Source: Rhodospirillaceae bacterium bin65 (GTDB taxonomy: Bacteria > Pseudomonadota > Alphaproteobacteria > Bin65). From it: a stretch of DNA of 64,000 bases. The position numbers and the translations under genes are program-made. Where the stretch lies: NCBI GenBank assembly GCA_002238725.1, contig MPMX01000016.1:1-64000 (forward strand), given 5' to 3'. Below are positions 19,173 through 28,242 of this stretch, one piece after another; position 1 is the stretch's first letter; the number at the start of each line of letters is the position of its first letter. Below the pieces are notes generated by a model. That model was not told the DNA's origin and did no database searches. It saw only the letters and a program-made list of their open reading frames with translations.

Positions 19173-20465
19173 ATGCAGAAGCGAGACCTCCGGCTCCCCG
19201 GATCGCGGCAGGAAATTGCGGACATCCAGCGGGCGCGAAAGAAAATCGCGGTCGAGACCGCCGGGCGCGCCAGATACTACAGGGGCCGGCTGGACGGCAT
19301 CGACATCGACCGGCTCGACGATCCGGAGGAGTGGGCCAAAATCCCCATCGTCGACAAGGAGACGCTCCGCGAGATCGGCGTCGGTAACTTCGAGGACCAG
19401 TTCTGCATCGCGCCGCGGGGCGAGATCGCCGAATACTGGCGCTCCGGCGGGGCGACCGGCGTGCCGCTGTTCTATCCGCGCACCCACCGCGACATGGAAT
19501 ATACCTACCTGCAGCTTTGCCGGTGCTGGGCGATCGCCGGCGCGCGGGACGGCGACCTGTGCCACATGTCGTTCCCGCTCGGCGTCCATCCGGCGGGACA
19601 ATTGTGGGCGCGGACGGCCAACCAGAGCGGCGTCGGCGTGATCTGGGCCGGCTCGGGCGCCGGCACCCCGTCGCAGGCCCAGCTCGACCTGATCCTGTCG
19701 CTCCGGCCGACGATTTGGATGGGGATGCCGAGCTACGGGCTCCACCTCGCCAATCTCGCCGACGCCCAGGGCATCGACCTGGCGGGCCACACCGTCGAGC
19801 GCGTGCTGGTCGGGGCCGAGGCGCTGTCGGACGCCAAGCGCGAAAAGCTGGAACGGGCCTGGGGCGCGGAGGTCAACGACCTGTTCGGCATGACGGAGAT
19901 CGGCATCCTGGGCGCCGACAGCCGGCACCACGAGGGATTTCACGTCTGGACCGACCAGGCGGTGTTCGAGGTCGTCGACGAGGTGACCGGCCTGCCGGTG
20001 CCCGAGGGCGAGCAGGGCCTGATGGTCATCACGCCGCTCTTCATCAACAACGCGACGCCGTTCCTGCGCTGGAGTTCGGGCGATATCGTCCGCATGACCG
20101 AAACCTCGAAACTGGATGGGCCGTTTTCCGTCTTTCCGGTGATGCGGCATGCCCATCGCACCGTCGGCTTCTTCAAAGTGCGCGGCGTCAACATCAATCA
20201 CGCCGAGTTCGAGGATTTCGTCTTCCGCATTCCGGAGATCAACGATTTCCAAGTCGAACTTCGCAACGACGGCGGAGCGGATATCTTCCACGTCGCCATC
20301 GAAATGCGACGGGGCAGCGACGCGCCGGCCGTCGCAGGTGGCCTGTCGGGAAAGATCCGGGAAACCTTCGAGGTCCGCCCGGAGATCGAGGTTCTGGAAA
20401 GCGGCACCCTCGCCAAGGCGTTCGAGAGCAGCGTGAAGGCGCCGCGTTTCGTCGACATGCGATAG
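19173..20465 (+). CDS. PaaK-like AMP-forming CoA ligase
   Basis: A 430-residue ANL-superfamily protein of the phenylacetate-CoA ligase branch. It has the N-terminal IPIVDKETLREIG, a degenerate P-loop YWRSGGATGVPLFYP, FGMTEIG as the adenine/substrate motif and a C-terminal lid region with VRGVNINHAEFEDFV. It should adenylate an organic acid and transfer it to CoA, or to another thiol. The gap to the upstream MetE-like gene is 16 bases, so they are co-transcribed. The acid is unknown. Confidence 0.87.
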   Translation: MQKRDLRLPGSRQEIADIQRARKKIAVETAGRARYYRGRLDGIDIDRLDDPEEWAKIPIVDKETLREIGVGNFEDQFCIAPRGEIAEYWRSGGATGVPLFYPRTHRDMEYTYLQLCRCWAIAGARDGDLCHMSFPLGVHPAGQLWARTANQSGVGVIWAGSGAGTPSQAQLDLILSLRPTIWMGMPSYGLHLANLADAQGIDLAGHTVERVLVGAEALSDAKREKLERAWGAEVNDLFGMTEIGILGADSRHHEGFHVWTDQAVFEVVDEVTGLPVPEGEQGLMVITPLFINNATPFLRWSSGDIVRMTETSKLDGPFSVFPVMRHAHRTVGFFKVRGVNINHAEFEDFVFRIPEINDFQVELRNDGGADIFHVAIEMRRGSDAPAVAGGLSGKIRETFEVRPEIEVLESGTLAKAFESSVKAPRFVDMR

Positions 20466-20646
20466 CTGGCAGCAACGGAAAGACGGCTCTTGCCTGTCGC
20501 GACGAACCGGCGCCGCATCGTGCGCCGGAGCGACGGACTGGGGCAGGGGCTTGGACCTGGGAATCGGCTCGTCTATGGTTCCGCGGTCGCACGCGGGAAT
20601 CCGGGGTCGTAGTGCGTGCCGGCCCGCAACATGTGGAGGGATCACC

Positions 20647-21459
20647 ATGCTCGATCTCGCAGAGCGCAAATCCGTGTACCAGCCGCAGCAGGCGGGACGA
20701 AAGTTTCCCCGGGAGCTGAAAACGAACGATCTGGAGGCGTTGCGTCGGCACCGCAAGCGGCATCTGGTCGGCGCGTGCAGGGCCTTCGCCCGGTGGGGGC
20801 TGGATTACGGTTTCGCAGGCCACCTGACGATCCGCGACCCGGAAAATTCCGACCTCTACTGGACCAATCCGATGGCGGTGCATTTTGCGCAGGTCAAGCT
20901 GTCCAATCTCATTCTGGTGGACCATGACGGCGAAGTCGTCGAGGGCGAATATGCGGTCAACCAGGCGGGCTTCGTGCTGCACTCGGCGGTCCATGCCGAG
21001 CATCCGGATATCCTTGCGATGTGCCATGCGCATACGCTCTACGGATCGGCCTATGCCTCGCAGGGCCGGCCGCTTGCGCCGATCACCCAGGATGCGTGCC
21101 AGTTCTTCGAGGACCATGCGGTGATCCGGGAGGAGTCGGGCCAGGTCGCAGTCGAGCACGGCGCGGGCGCCAGCATCGCGCCGGCCTTCAAGGGCGTCAG
21201 GGCGGCAATTCACCAGAACCACGGCCTGTTCACCGTGAGTCGGCACAGCATTGATGCTGCCGCCTTCCTGTTCATGGCGCTGGAGCGCTGCTGCCAGCAG
21301 CAGTTGATGGTCGAGGCCTCGGGCCACAAGCCGATCGAGATTCCGGCTGAGCGCGCGCGATACAGCCGCGAACATGTCGGCAGCGAATACACCGCCTGGC
21401 TCGGCTTCCAGACGGATTACGACCACTTGGCGCAGACCGCCCCCGACATGTTCGACTGA
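20647..21459 (+). CDS. Class II aldolase/adducin family protein
   Basis: A 270-residue zinc aldolase-fold protein. Metal-binding histidines are present in MCHAHTLYG and IHQNHGLFTVS, as in fuculose-phosphate aldolase and its non-sugar relatives. The start at 20647 follows GGAGGG; a longer N-terminus is possible but unconserved. It lies 181 bases after the ligase on the same strand and could cleave or decarboxylate an intermediate. A second class II aldolase is at 52138. Confidence 0.88.
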   Translation: MLDLAERKSVYQPQQAGRKFPRELKTNDLEALRRHRKRHLVGACRAFARWGLDYGFAGHLTIRDPENSDLYWTNPMAVHFAQVKLSNLILVDHDGEVVEGEYAVNQAGFVLHSAVHAEHPDILAMCHAHTLYGSAYASQGRPLAPITQDACQFFEDHAVIREESGQVAVEHGAGASIAPAFKGVRAAIHQNHGLFTVSRHSIDAAAFLFMALERCCQQQLMVEASGHKPIEIPAERARYSREHVGSEYTAWLGFQTDYDHLAQTAPDMFD

Positions 21460-21550
21460 CATTTCCCGACCGAGAGTGCGCCGGCACAGGCGTGACAGGA
21501 AACGAATCAGTTTCCCGTACCGCCGGTCTGGCTCCGCTGGCGCGCGCGGC

Positions 21551-22306
21551 TCACTGGTTGTACTTGCCGCCGTCGACGTTGAAGGTCTGCCCGGTCACGA
21601 AGTCGCTGTCCTCGCTCGCCAGGAACAGCAGCGTCCCGACCAGGTCTTCGGGCAGCATGTCTCGCTTGATGGCGCGGGTCTGCACGGTCGGCGCACGGGC
21701 CACGTGAAGATCGGGGTGGTTCCGGACGCCTTCGCTCTCGGTCAGGCCGGGCGCGATACAGTTCACCAGGATATTCTTGTCGGCGAATTCCCGCGACGCC
21801 GAACGGGTGAAGGCGATGATCGCGCCCTTCGAGCAGACGTAATGCGCCAGGCCGGGCCCGCCGTAGTAGAAGGTGCCCGAGCTGACATTGACGATCTTGC
21901 CCCGTCCGTTACTGAGCATGCTGGGAACGACGGCCCTGGTGGTCTGGACCGTGCCCCGCACGTTGACCGTCATCACCCGGTCCCATTCCTCGTTCGGGAT
22001 CTGCATGATCGGGGTCACGCGCAACTCGGCGAAGAGCCCCGCGTTGTTGACCAGGATCTCGATCGGCCCGAACGCCGATTCGGCGGCGGCGACGAGGTCC
22101 GAAAGCGACCCGTCATCGGTTATGTCGGCGATCGCTCCGATGGCCTTGCCGCCCGCGTTCGCGATCTCGTCAACCGCACGGGACGGATCGGCGATATCCG
22201 AAACCACGACCCGCGCACCTTCCGCCGCGAGCGCCTTCGCATAAGTCTCTCCGATGCCCTGTGCGGCGCCGGTTACGACCGCGACCTTTCCGTCAAGCCT
22301 GCTCAT
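21551..22306 (-). CDS. Short-chain dehydrogenase/reductase
   Basis: A 251-residue classical SDR. It has the cofactor motif TGAAQGIG, NNAG, the catalytic serine region VNVSSGTF, and the YVCSK form of the YxxxK catalytic pair. The C-terminus DGGKYNQ is typical. It is likely an NAD(P)-dependent alcohol dehydrogenase or ketoreductase. It lies 78 bases downstream of the TRAP permease on the same strand and probably processes the imported compound. Confidence 0.92.
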   Translation of the reverse strand: MSRLDGKVAVVTGAAQGIGETYAKALAAEGARVVVSDIADPSRAVDEIANAGGKAIGAIADITDDGSLSDLVAAAESAFGPIEILVNNAGLFAELRVTPIMQIPNEEWDRVMTVNVRGTVQTTRAVVPSMLSNGRGKIVNVSSGTFYYGGPGLAHYVCSKGAIIAFTRSASREFADKNILVNCIAPGLTESEGVRNHPDLHVARAPTVQTRAIKRDMLPEDLVGTLLFLASEDSDFVTGQTFNVDGGKYNQ

Positions 22307-22384
22307 TCCAGTCTCTCCTTTGTCGTTCCGACCGTCCTGTCGCCCCGGGCCCCGGGGACGGGCGCGCCGGCCGGAAACCGATCA

Positions 22385-23743
22385 TCATGATCCCAACATC
22401 GTATTGGGCAAGAACATCGCGATCCCCGGAAACGCGACCAGCAACGCGATCATCACCGCCATCGCGAACCAGAACGGCCAGATCCCCCGGAAAATCGTGC
22501 GCATCGGCACCTCCGGCGCAATCGACTTTACGACGAAGACGTTGATGCCGACAGGCGGGGAAATCATGCCCATTTCCAGGACGATCACGACGATGATCCC
22601 GAACCAGATCAGGTCCCACTGGAGCTGCGTCGCCAGCGCCATCACCACCGGGATGGTGAGAACGAGCATCGCGATGCCCTCCAGGAACGTCCCGAGGAAC
22701 ATGTAGATCAGGATGACGACGATCAGCACGCCGATTTCGCCGATCGGCAGCGAGGTGAGAAAGCTCACCATGTCGCCGGCAAGCCCCGTCAGCGACATGA
22801 AGGGAATGAAGACGAACGCCCCGATGATGATCAGAAAGACAGTCGCCGTCGCCTTCATGGTCTGCAGCACCACGGTGCGCAGCCGCCGGGCATCGAGCGA
22901 ACGCCGCCAGAGCGCGACCAGGAACGTCAGGAGCGCACCCACGGCGGAAGCCTCCACCGGGGTGAAGAAGCCGGTATACATCCCGCCGATCGTGACCCCG
23001 ACCACCAGGACGATCGGCAGCGCGGCGGCGACCGAGTTGAATCGTTCGCTCTGCGTCGCGCGGTCGGCGGCCGGCCCCTTTTCGGGACGCAGCCGGACGG
23101 TAATCCAGATCGCGCCGATGAAGAGCAGCGTCAGGACGATGCCGGGTACGACGCCGGCCATGAACAGCCGGCCGATCGACTGGTCGGTCAGCACCGCGTA
23201 GATGATCATCCCGCCCGACGGAGGGATCAGAAATCCCAGGGTGCCGCCGGCCGCCACTGCACCGGTCGAAAGCTCCGGCGCGTATTTGAACCGTTTCATC
23301 TCGGGCAGCGCGACGCGGCCCATCGTGACCGCGGACGCCAGCGAGGAACCCGAGAGGGCTGCGAATCCCGCGCAGGCCGAAATCGTCGCCGAGGCGAGGC
23401 CGCCGCGGAAATGGCCGATCCAGCGGTGCGCCGCGGTGAACAGGTCGCGCGACATGCCCGAAACGCCCGCGAGATTGCCCATCAGCACGAACATCGGGAT
23501 GACCAGGAGATTGAAGTTCGAGGCGACCTCGAATGCCTCGCCCGACAGGTTGGACATCGCCGTGTTCCAGCCTCGTGCCCACGCCCGGTCGCTGGCCATG
23601 CCGAGGCCGATAAAGCGGTTCGCCTGGGCGCAGAAAGTACCGAGCGTGCCCACGAAGATCATCGTGAGCGCGACGGGGAAACGGAGTGCCAGGAGCCCGA
23701 ACAGAACGAGCAGCCCGATCACGCCGATGAGCGACATGCTCAT
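22385..23743 (-). CDS. dctM: TRAP transporter large permease (DctM type)
   Basis: A 452-residue membrane protein with about a dozen hydrophobic segments. Typical DctM blocks include FIPPSGGMIIYAVLTDQSIG (with the L before it), GMYTGFFTPVEASAVGALLT and ISPPVGINVFVVKSIAPEVP. It forms the sodium-driven channel with the small permease, whose stop it overlaps by four bases. Confidence 0.95.
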   Translation of the reverse strand: MSMSLIGVIGLLVLFGLLALRFPVALTMIFVGTLGTFCAQANRFIGLGMASDRAWARGWNTAMSNLSGEAFEVASNFNLLVIPMFVLMGNLAGVSGMSRDLFTAAHRWIGHFRGGLASATISACAGFAALSGSSLASAVTMGRVALPEMKRFKYAPELSTGAVAAGGTLGFLIPPSGGMIIYAVLTDQSIGRLFMAGVVPGIVLTLLFIGAIWITVRLRPEKGPAADRATQSERFNSVAAALPIVLVVGVTIGGMYTGFFTPVEASAVGALLTFLVALWRRSLDARRLRTVVLQTMKATATVFLIIIGAFVFIPFMSLTGLAGDMVSFLTSLPIGEIGVLIVVILIYMFLGTFLEGIAMLVLTIPVVMALATQLQWDLIWFGIIVVIVLEMGMISPPVGINVFVVKSIAPEVPMRTIFRGIWPFWFAMAVMIALLVAFPGIAMFLPNTMLGS

Positions 23744-24282
23744 TGCGCTTCCCCGTCCGGTTCGGGCATCGGTGCGAGGTTCCGGCCTGCGAGCAACAGG
23801 ATCAGATCGGCGATCAAAATTGCGACGTAGAGCGCGATCATCGCTCCCATGGCGAAATAGAACGGCTCGTAGGAGATCAGGAGCTGCTGCGTCGCCTCGC
23901 CGAATTCGCGGGCCGATGCGCCCGACCTGAACAGCCGCCAGGCCAGGACCGCGACTAGGGGGATCGCGAGCAGCTTCATCGCGACCAGGGACCAGCGCGC
24001 GAAGGCCTTCGTCATCCAGGTCTCGAAAATTTCGATTTCGATATGCGCGCCGGAGCGGCCGCCATAGGGGATGGCAACCGCAACCAGGATCACGAGGTTG
24101 AGGATCAGGATGTCTTCGGCGCCAACGATCGGGTCGTTGAGCGCCTTGCGCATCACGATCACGTTCCAGCTCGTCAGCAGGACCATGACCGCAAGCCCGA
24201 TCCCGCCGGCGAGGAATGTCAGCCGCTCTATCCCCCGATCCAGCCGGCGGAGCCAGCCGGGCCGGCTGGCGCCGGCCTCCAT
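23740..24282 (-). CDS. dctQ: TRAP transporter small permease (DctQ type)
   Basis: A 180-residue four-helix membrane protein. The start at 24282 is chosen because upstream residues lie inside the binding-protein gene and are not hydrophobic or conserved. The pattern of a first helix (LTFLAGGIGLAVMVLLTSWN), a conserved RSGAHIEIEIF and two C-terminal helices is that of DctQ. It follows the binding protein by 13 bases. Confidence 0.92.
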   Translation of the reverse strand: MEAGASRPGWLRRLDRGIERLTFLAGGIGLAVMVLLTSWNVIVMRKALNDPIVGAEDILILNLVILVAVAIPYGGRSGAHIEIEIFETWMTKAFARWSLVAMKLLAIPLVAVLAWRLFRSGASAREFGEATQQLLISYEPFYFAMGAMIALYVAILIADLILLLAGRNLAPMPEPDGEAQ

Positions 24283-24295
24283 CCGCGAGGGATCT

Positions 24296-25327
24296 CTATT
24301 CGTTGATCGCCTCGTAGATCGCGCGCGCGTCCTTGATGCCGCGATTTTCGTAGTCCGCGAACAAGGCTTCCAGCCCGCGCTGGACCGCGGCATCCATCTT
24401 GGCCCGTTCCCCGGCGGAGACCTGTATCCAATTGACCCGCGCCATCTTGGGCGAGGTCTTCATCAGCTTCTCCGAACGTCGATCCGCGCCGTCGAAGGCT
24501 TCCGCGCCCTTGCGCGACAGGGTGATGCCGGAGAGATCGTCGATGATCTTGCGGTGTTCGGGCGACAGACCCCGGTAACGTTCCTTGTTCATCGCGACGA
24601 ATGTGACCGCGAACTGGACCGGAACGTTGCCGACCACGAATTTGGCGACGTCCCAGAAGTTCCAGGGCGGGGTGATGTTATTGAACGAGGCGTAAGTCGC
24701 ATCGATCGTGCCGGTCGAAAGGCCGGTGTACATCTGCGTGACGGGCATCTGCACCGGTACCGCCCCCATCGCCTTTACGATCGGGGTCGTCATCGCCGCA
24801 TAGGGGACGAGCTTTGCGCCGCGCAAGCCATTCACAGTCGAGACGTCCCGGGTCGCGGCAATCAGACTGCCGGCAACCGTGAACACGCCCAGCACCTTGA
24901 CGGCCTTGTACTCCTGGGCGAGGTAACGGTCGTAGACCCTCCACAGCCGCTCGGTCGATTCCCGGGCCGTCGTCGATTTGCCCGGCGGGATGATCAGCAT
25001 CGAGCGCGGGAACAGGGTGGCGGTGTAGGCCTGGACCCCGAAAGCGATGTCGGCGACGCCCTCGACCGCCCGCTTCCACTGCTGGACGGGTCCAGCCCCG
25101 AGCTGGCCGGCGGGGAAGAGCTTCATGGTCAGGCTGCCGTTGGAGCGCTTCGCGATCTCCTCTCCGAACCACTTGAACAGCTTGCTGTTGATGTGGTGCT
25201 GCGGCGGCATGAACGTGGCGACCGACAGTTCCTCGGCGGCCGATGGCGAACTCGCGAGCAACGGCGCGATCACCAGTAACGCCTTGGCGATCCTGCGGAG
25301 ATTTGCGTTGGTCGACGGCTGAGCCAT
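24296..25327 (-). CDS. dctP: TRAP transporter periplasmic substrate-binding protein (DctP type)
   Basis: A 343-residue binding protein with a signal peptide (to about residue 32, KALLVIAPLLASSPSAAEE). Family features include FPAGQLGAGPVQQWKRAVEG, an internal alanine/arginine binding segment and YEAINE at the end. GGGAGG sits just before the ATG at 25327. The family mainly binds organic acids through an arginine; the ligand here is not identifiable. First gene of the minus-strand transport set. Confidence 0.93.
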   Translation of the reverse strand: MAQPSTNANLRRIAKALLVIAPLLASSPSAAEELSVATFMPPQHHINSKLFKWFGEEIAKRSNGSLTMKLFPAGQLGAGPVQQWKRAVEGVADIAFGVQAYTATLFPRSMLIIPPGKSTTARESTERLWRVYDRYLAQEYKAVKVLGVFTVAGSLIAATRDVSTVNGLRGAKLVPYAAMTTPIVKAMGAVPVQMPVTQMYTGLSTGTIDATYASFNNITPPWNFWDVAKFVVGNVPVQFAVTFVAMNKERYRGLSPEHRKIIDDLSGITLSRKGAEAFDGADRRSEKLMKTSPKMARVNWIQVSAGERAKMDAAVQRGLEALFADYENRGIKDARAIYEAINE

Positions 25328-25451
25328 GAATTCCTCCCGATCTGCAACTCTACGGTGCCGCGTTTGAATCAGCGGCGGCATGCGCGACCGATTCGGTCAC
25401 GATCCGGATTGTGTCGTAGGCGGAAATCGGAAAGATGAAAATGACGAAGTG

Positions 25452-26414
25452 CTAATACAACATATAGGCCTCCCCTATATCCCGGGAGGCCGAGAACGCC
25501 TTTGCGTTGGGTGGCAACCACCGGTACTCGCCCGATCGGATCGACCTGTCGATGTGCTGCCGTATCAGGTCGAAAATCCGCCGTTCCGCCTCGGACAAAG
25601 TCTGTGCGCGCTTCGAATTCAAGTAGAGTTGGCACCAGATGCTGGGCTGTTCGATGTCATGGCACCGCACCTCGCCCTTCTCGACTTGTTTGTGCATGAA
25701 CAAATAAGGGCCGATGAAACCCCGTTGCCCGTTGGCGACCAGCTCCTGGCGGAGCATCATCGAGCGAATCTGCAGCGACCTGGTCAGGGGTACGCCCAGC
25801 TCCTTGGCGGCGCGTGGCGCGACGCTGTATTTGTCCAGCGCGAGCGGCAGGGCCGCAGCCACCTTGAAAGGGACGCTATCCGGGAGACCTGCAAGAAGCG
25901 CCGGACTGCCGATCAGGCGCATCCGGTCGAGATAGAGCGGCGTCGACTCGAACCGTTCGTCCTGTACCGGCGCGAAAGACAGGGCGCAATCGATCTCGCC
26001 CGCGATCAGGGCGAGCGACAGGTTCTCGGTGAAATCCACGAGGATTGAAATCTCGAGATCGGGAACGAGCGATTCCGCGGTTTTCAATACCGTCGACATC
26101 ATGGCGATACCGATCGAGGGAATGACACCGATTCTAAGGGCTTGCCGCGGCGCGGTTCGCAGATGATCGACAGCTTGCGCGGCGATCCCGAGGCGCCGCA
26201 GCACGTCTTGAATGTGTGAGAAATAGATGGAGCCCGCTTCCGTCAGTTCCACGCCGCGCGAATGGCGCCGGAAAAGCTGGAGGCCGAGCTCTTTCTCAAG
26301 CTTCTTGATCTGCACGCCCAAGGTCGGCTGGGAGACGTTCAGGGCTTTCGCCGCGGCGGTGAAGCTGCGGTGCTCGGCCACCTTGCAGAAATAGCGGAGT
26401 TGTCTCAGCTCCAT
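25452..26414 (-). CDS. LysR-family transcriptional regulator
   Basis: A 320-residue LTTR. The N-terminal winged helix starts MELRQLRYFCKVAEHRSFTA and continues AAKALNVSQPTLGVQIKKLE. The C-terminal effector domain follows. It lies upstream of the TRAP genes on the same strand with a 124-base gap and is the obvious candidate to regulate them. Residues upstream of the ATG at 26414 are not family-like. Confidence 0.93.
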   Translation of the reverse strand: MELRQLRYFCKVAEHRSFTAAAKALNVSQPTLGVQIKKLEKELGLQLFRRHSRGVELTEAGSIYFSHIQDVLRRLGIAAQAVDHLRTAPRQALRIGVIPSIGIAMMSTVLKTAESLVPDLEISILVDFTENLSLALIAGEIDCALSFAPVQDERFESTPLYLDRMRLIGSPALLAGLPDSVPFKVAAALPLALDKYSVAPRAAKELGVPLTRSLQIRSMMLRQELVANGQRGFIGPYLFMHKQVEKGEVRCHDIEQPSIWCQLYLNSKRAQTLSEAERRIFDLIRQHIDRSIRSGEYRWLPPNAKAFSASRDIGEAYMLY

Positions 26415-26719
26415 CGACCGGAATCCGAATCGGCACGCTGTGCATCTCAGGCGCCGCAGGCTTGCTCCTGCTATAGCTTCTGTCAATGGTAAAGCGGGAG
26501 CGAACTCGCGGCCCGGGAACCCGCGAGGCTGAACCGGCATTGATGCTGTCGGTAAGATCGGACATACCGGGAAGAGACCCGTCTCGGCCCCGCCAGGCTC
26601 TTGGCGGACCTATCCTGCTCGAATACCTTCAGCCATTGACAGCCGCGCAGGCCCTCAAGTCCCGATTATCCTGAACGAGGACATCCCAATGACGCCCCGT
26701 CCGGAAAAGCGCTAGGTTC
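26415..26719. other. Intergenic region between divergent LysR and Fe-S protein genes
   Basis: About 305 bases without a supportable gene. It must contain the promoters of the LysR gene and of the divergent Fe-S protein gene. No strong palindrome or consensus -35/-10 pair stands out. Confidence 0.5.
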
Positions 26720-27940
26720 GTGCCGATGAGCTGGCCCGAAAACGAGGAAAACCTCGAAGAGCGCCGGACGCGCTGGCGGGCGCGGCACGCCGAGAGCGAT
26801 GCGGCGGCGGGAATCGAGACGACCGGGAACTTTACGCCGTTCCGGCAAATGGACGATGTCTTCACACGGGCCTTCTGGGACGAGCGCGTGCGCACGAAGG
26901 AGTCGGATGCCTTCTTTGACTCCTACCGGGCGGACTTCACCGCGCGCCGGGGCGACGGCTTCAACCAGCGGGACTTCGCGCTCCGTAACGCCTCCTGGCT
27001 GATCTCCGACCTGATAACCGACCGCCATGCCGGGCAGGGCCGGCGGGAAGGGTTCCAGGCGGCGATCTCGGACGACACGCCGGTCGTCGAGGAAAAGGTC
27101 GCGATCGAGGACCGGGCGGCCATGTCGGCGGAGATCAAGAAAGTGGCCCGGTTTTTCGGCGCAAGCCTTTGCGGAATCACCGGGTACGATGAACGCTGGA
27201 CCTATGAGGCGCGGGTCGACGTGCGCGACTTTTCGGAGGCTCCGGTCGGTCTGCCGGAAGGGCTGGAAAGCGTCGTCGTGCTTGGCCACGAAATGGACGA
27301 AGGGTTGGTGGCGACCTACCCCTCGGCGCTGGCCGGTGCGGCGACCGGGCGGGAATACAGTCACGAGGCCGCCATCGTCATGCAGACCGCCGCTTACATC
27401 AGGGCGCTCGGCTACCGCGCCGTCGCCTCCATGAACGACACGGCGCTCGTTATTCCCTACGCCCTCAAGGCCGGGCTCGGCGAATACGCCCGCAACCAGC
27501 TTGTCATCACGCCGGAGACCGGCCCGCGCCTGCGCTTTTCCAAGATATTCACCGACCTGCCGCTGGCGCACGACGCGCCGCGCAAGCTCGGCGTCGCGGA
27601 ATTCTGCGCCATTTGTACGCGCTGCGCGGACGCCTGCCCGGTCAACGCCCTGCCCTACGGCGCGCCGAAGGCGGACCGCCCGAACCGGTCCGCCATCCAA
27701 GGCGTGGTGAAGTGGACGTCGGATGCCGAGAAGTGCTTCGGCTATTGGGCGAAACTCGCCTCCGACTGCGCGATCTGCCTGCGGGTCTGTCCCTTCAACC
27801 GGGATTTCCGGCGCCGGACGAACCGGCTGTGGCTGCGCCTCGCCCTCTCGCCGCTGCGCCGGTTGGCGCTCTGGCTCGACGACCGGTCCGGCCGTGCGAA
27901 ACGGCTGAGGCCGAGGGATTGGTGGGCGGGCAGCCGGTAA
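26720..27940 (+). CDS. Double 4Fe-4S protein related to reductive dehalogenases / QueG
   Basis: A 406-residue protein (GTG at 26720; an ATG at 26726 is equally possible). Near residue 295 it has a ferredoxin motif CAICTRCADACPVNAL and, near 350, a second motif CAICLRVCPFN, the double-cluster arrangement of reductive dehalogenases and epoxyqueuosine reductase. The upstream half could hold the corrinoid-binding fold. There is no twin-arginine signal and no membrane anchor gene beside it, so it should be cytosolic. The reaction is not known; respiratory dehalogenation is unlikely given the missing export signal. Confidence 0.7.
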   Translation: MPMSWPENEENLEERRTRWRARHAESDAAAGIETTGNFTPFRQMDDVFTRAFWDERVRTKESDAFFDSYRADFTARRGDGFNQRDFALRNASWLISDLITDRHAGQGRREGFQAAISDDTPVVEEKVAIEDRAAMSAEIKKVARFFGASLCGITGYDERWTYEARVDVRDFSEAPVGLPEGLESVVVLGHEMDEGLVATYPSALAGAATGREYSHEAAIVMQTAAYIRALGYRAVASMNDTALVIPYALKAGLGEYARNQLVITPETGPRLRFSKIFTDLPLAHDAPRKLGVAEFCAICTRCADACPVNALPYGAPKADRPNRSAIQGVVKWTSDAEKCFGYWAKLASDCAICLRVCPFNRDFRRRTNRLWLRLALSPLRRLALWLDDRSGRAKRLRPRDWWAGSR

Positions 27941-28242
27941 CGGCCGCTGGAATGCAGGAGCACTGCCGCCGCCAGCGGGTTCGACCTCGCTCGGGCAGGA
28001 CGGTTCGGAGGATCGGGTCCGCCCGGCCGGAGACCGGGAACGCGATTGCCGATCCCGGCTGAAGGGCCACATGTGCAGCTGTACGGCGGCAAATCGGTAT
28101 ATGGCGGGACCGCGACGATCGGGCCCCGCCGTCCGGCTCGCCGTCCGGATCGTCGCGATGTGGCCGGCCCTGTTTCCATAAGATGCGGTTCCGCCGGACC
28201 TCGCGCTTGACGGGCTCTCGAACCTTGCCATAAGGGGCGACG
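27941..28242. other. Intergenic region upstream of sox operon, with an inverted repeat
   Basis: About 300 bases without a gene. A perfect 10-base inverted repeat, CGCGACGATC at 28111-28120 and GATCGTCGCG at 28148-28157, is separated by 27 bases. I looked for the conserved cores of a glycine riboswitch and found none. The repeat could be an operator or an RNA hairpin in the soxB leader. Confidence 0.45.

Noticed and set aside
27941..28242. Glycine riboswitch upstream of soxB
   Set aside because: The conserved cores expected for this riboswitch were looked for and are absent.
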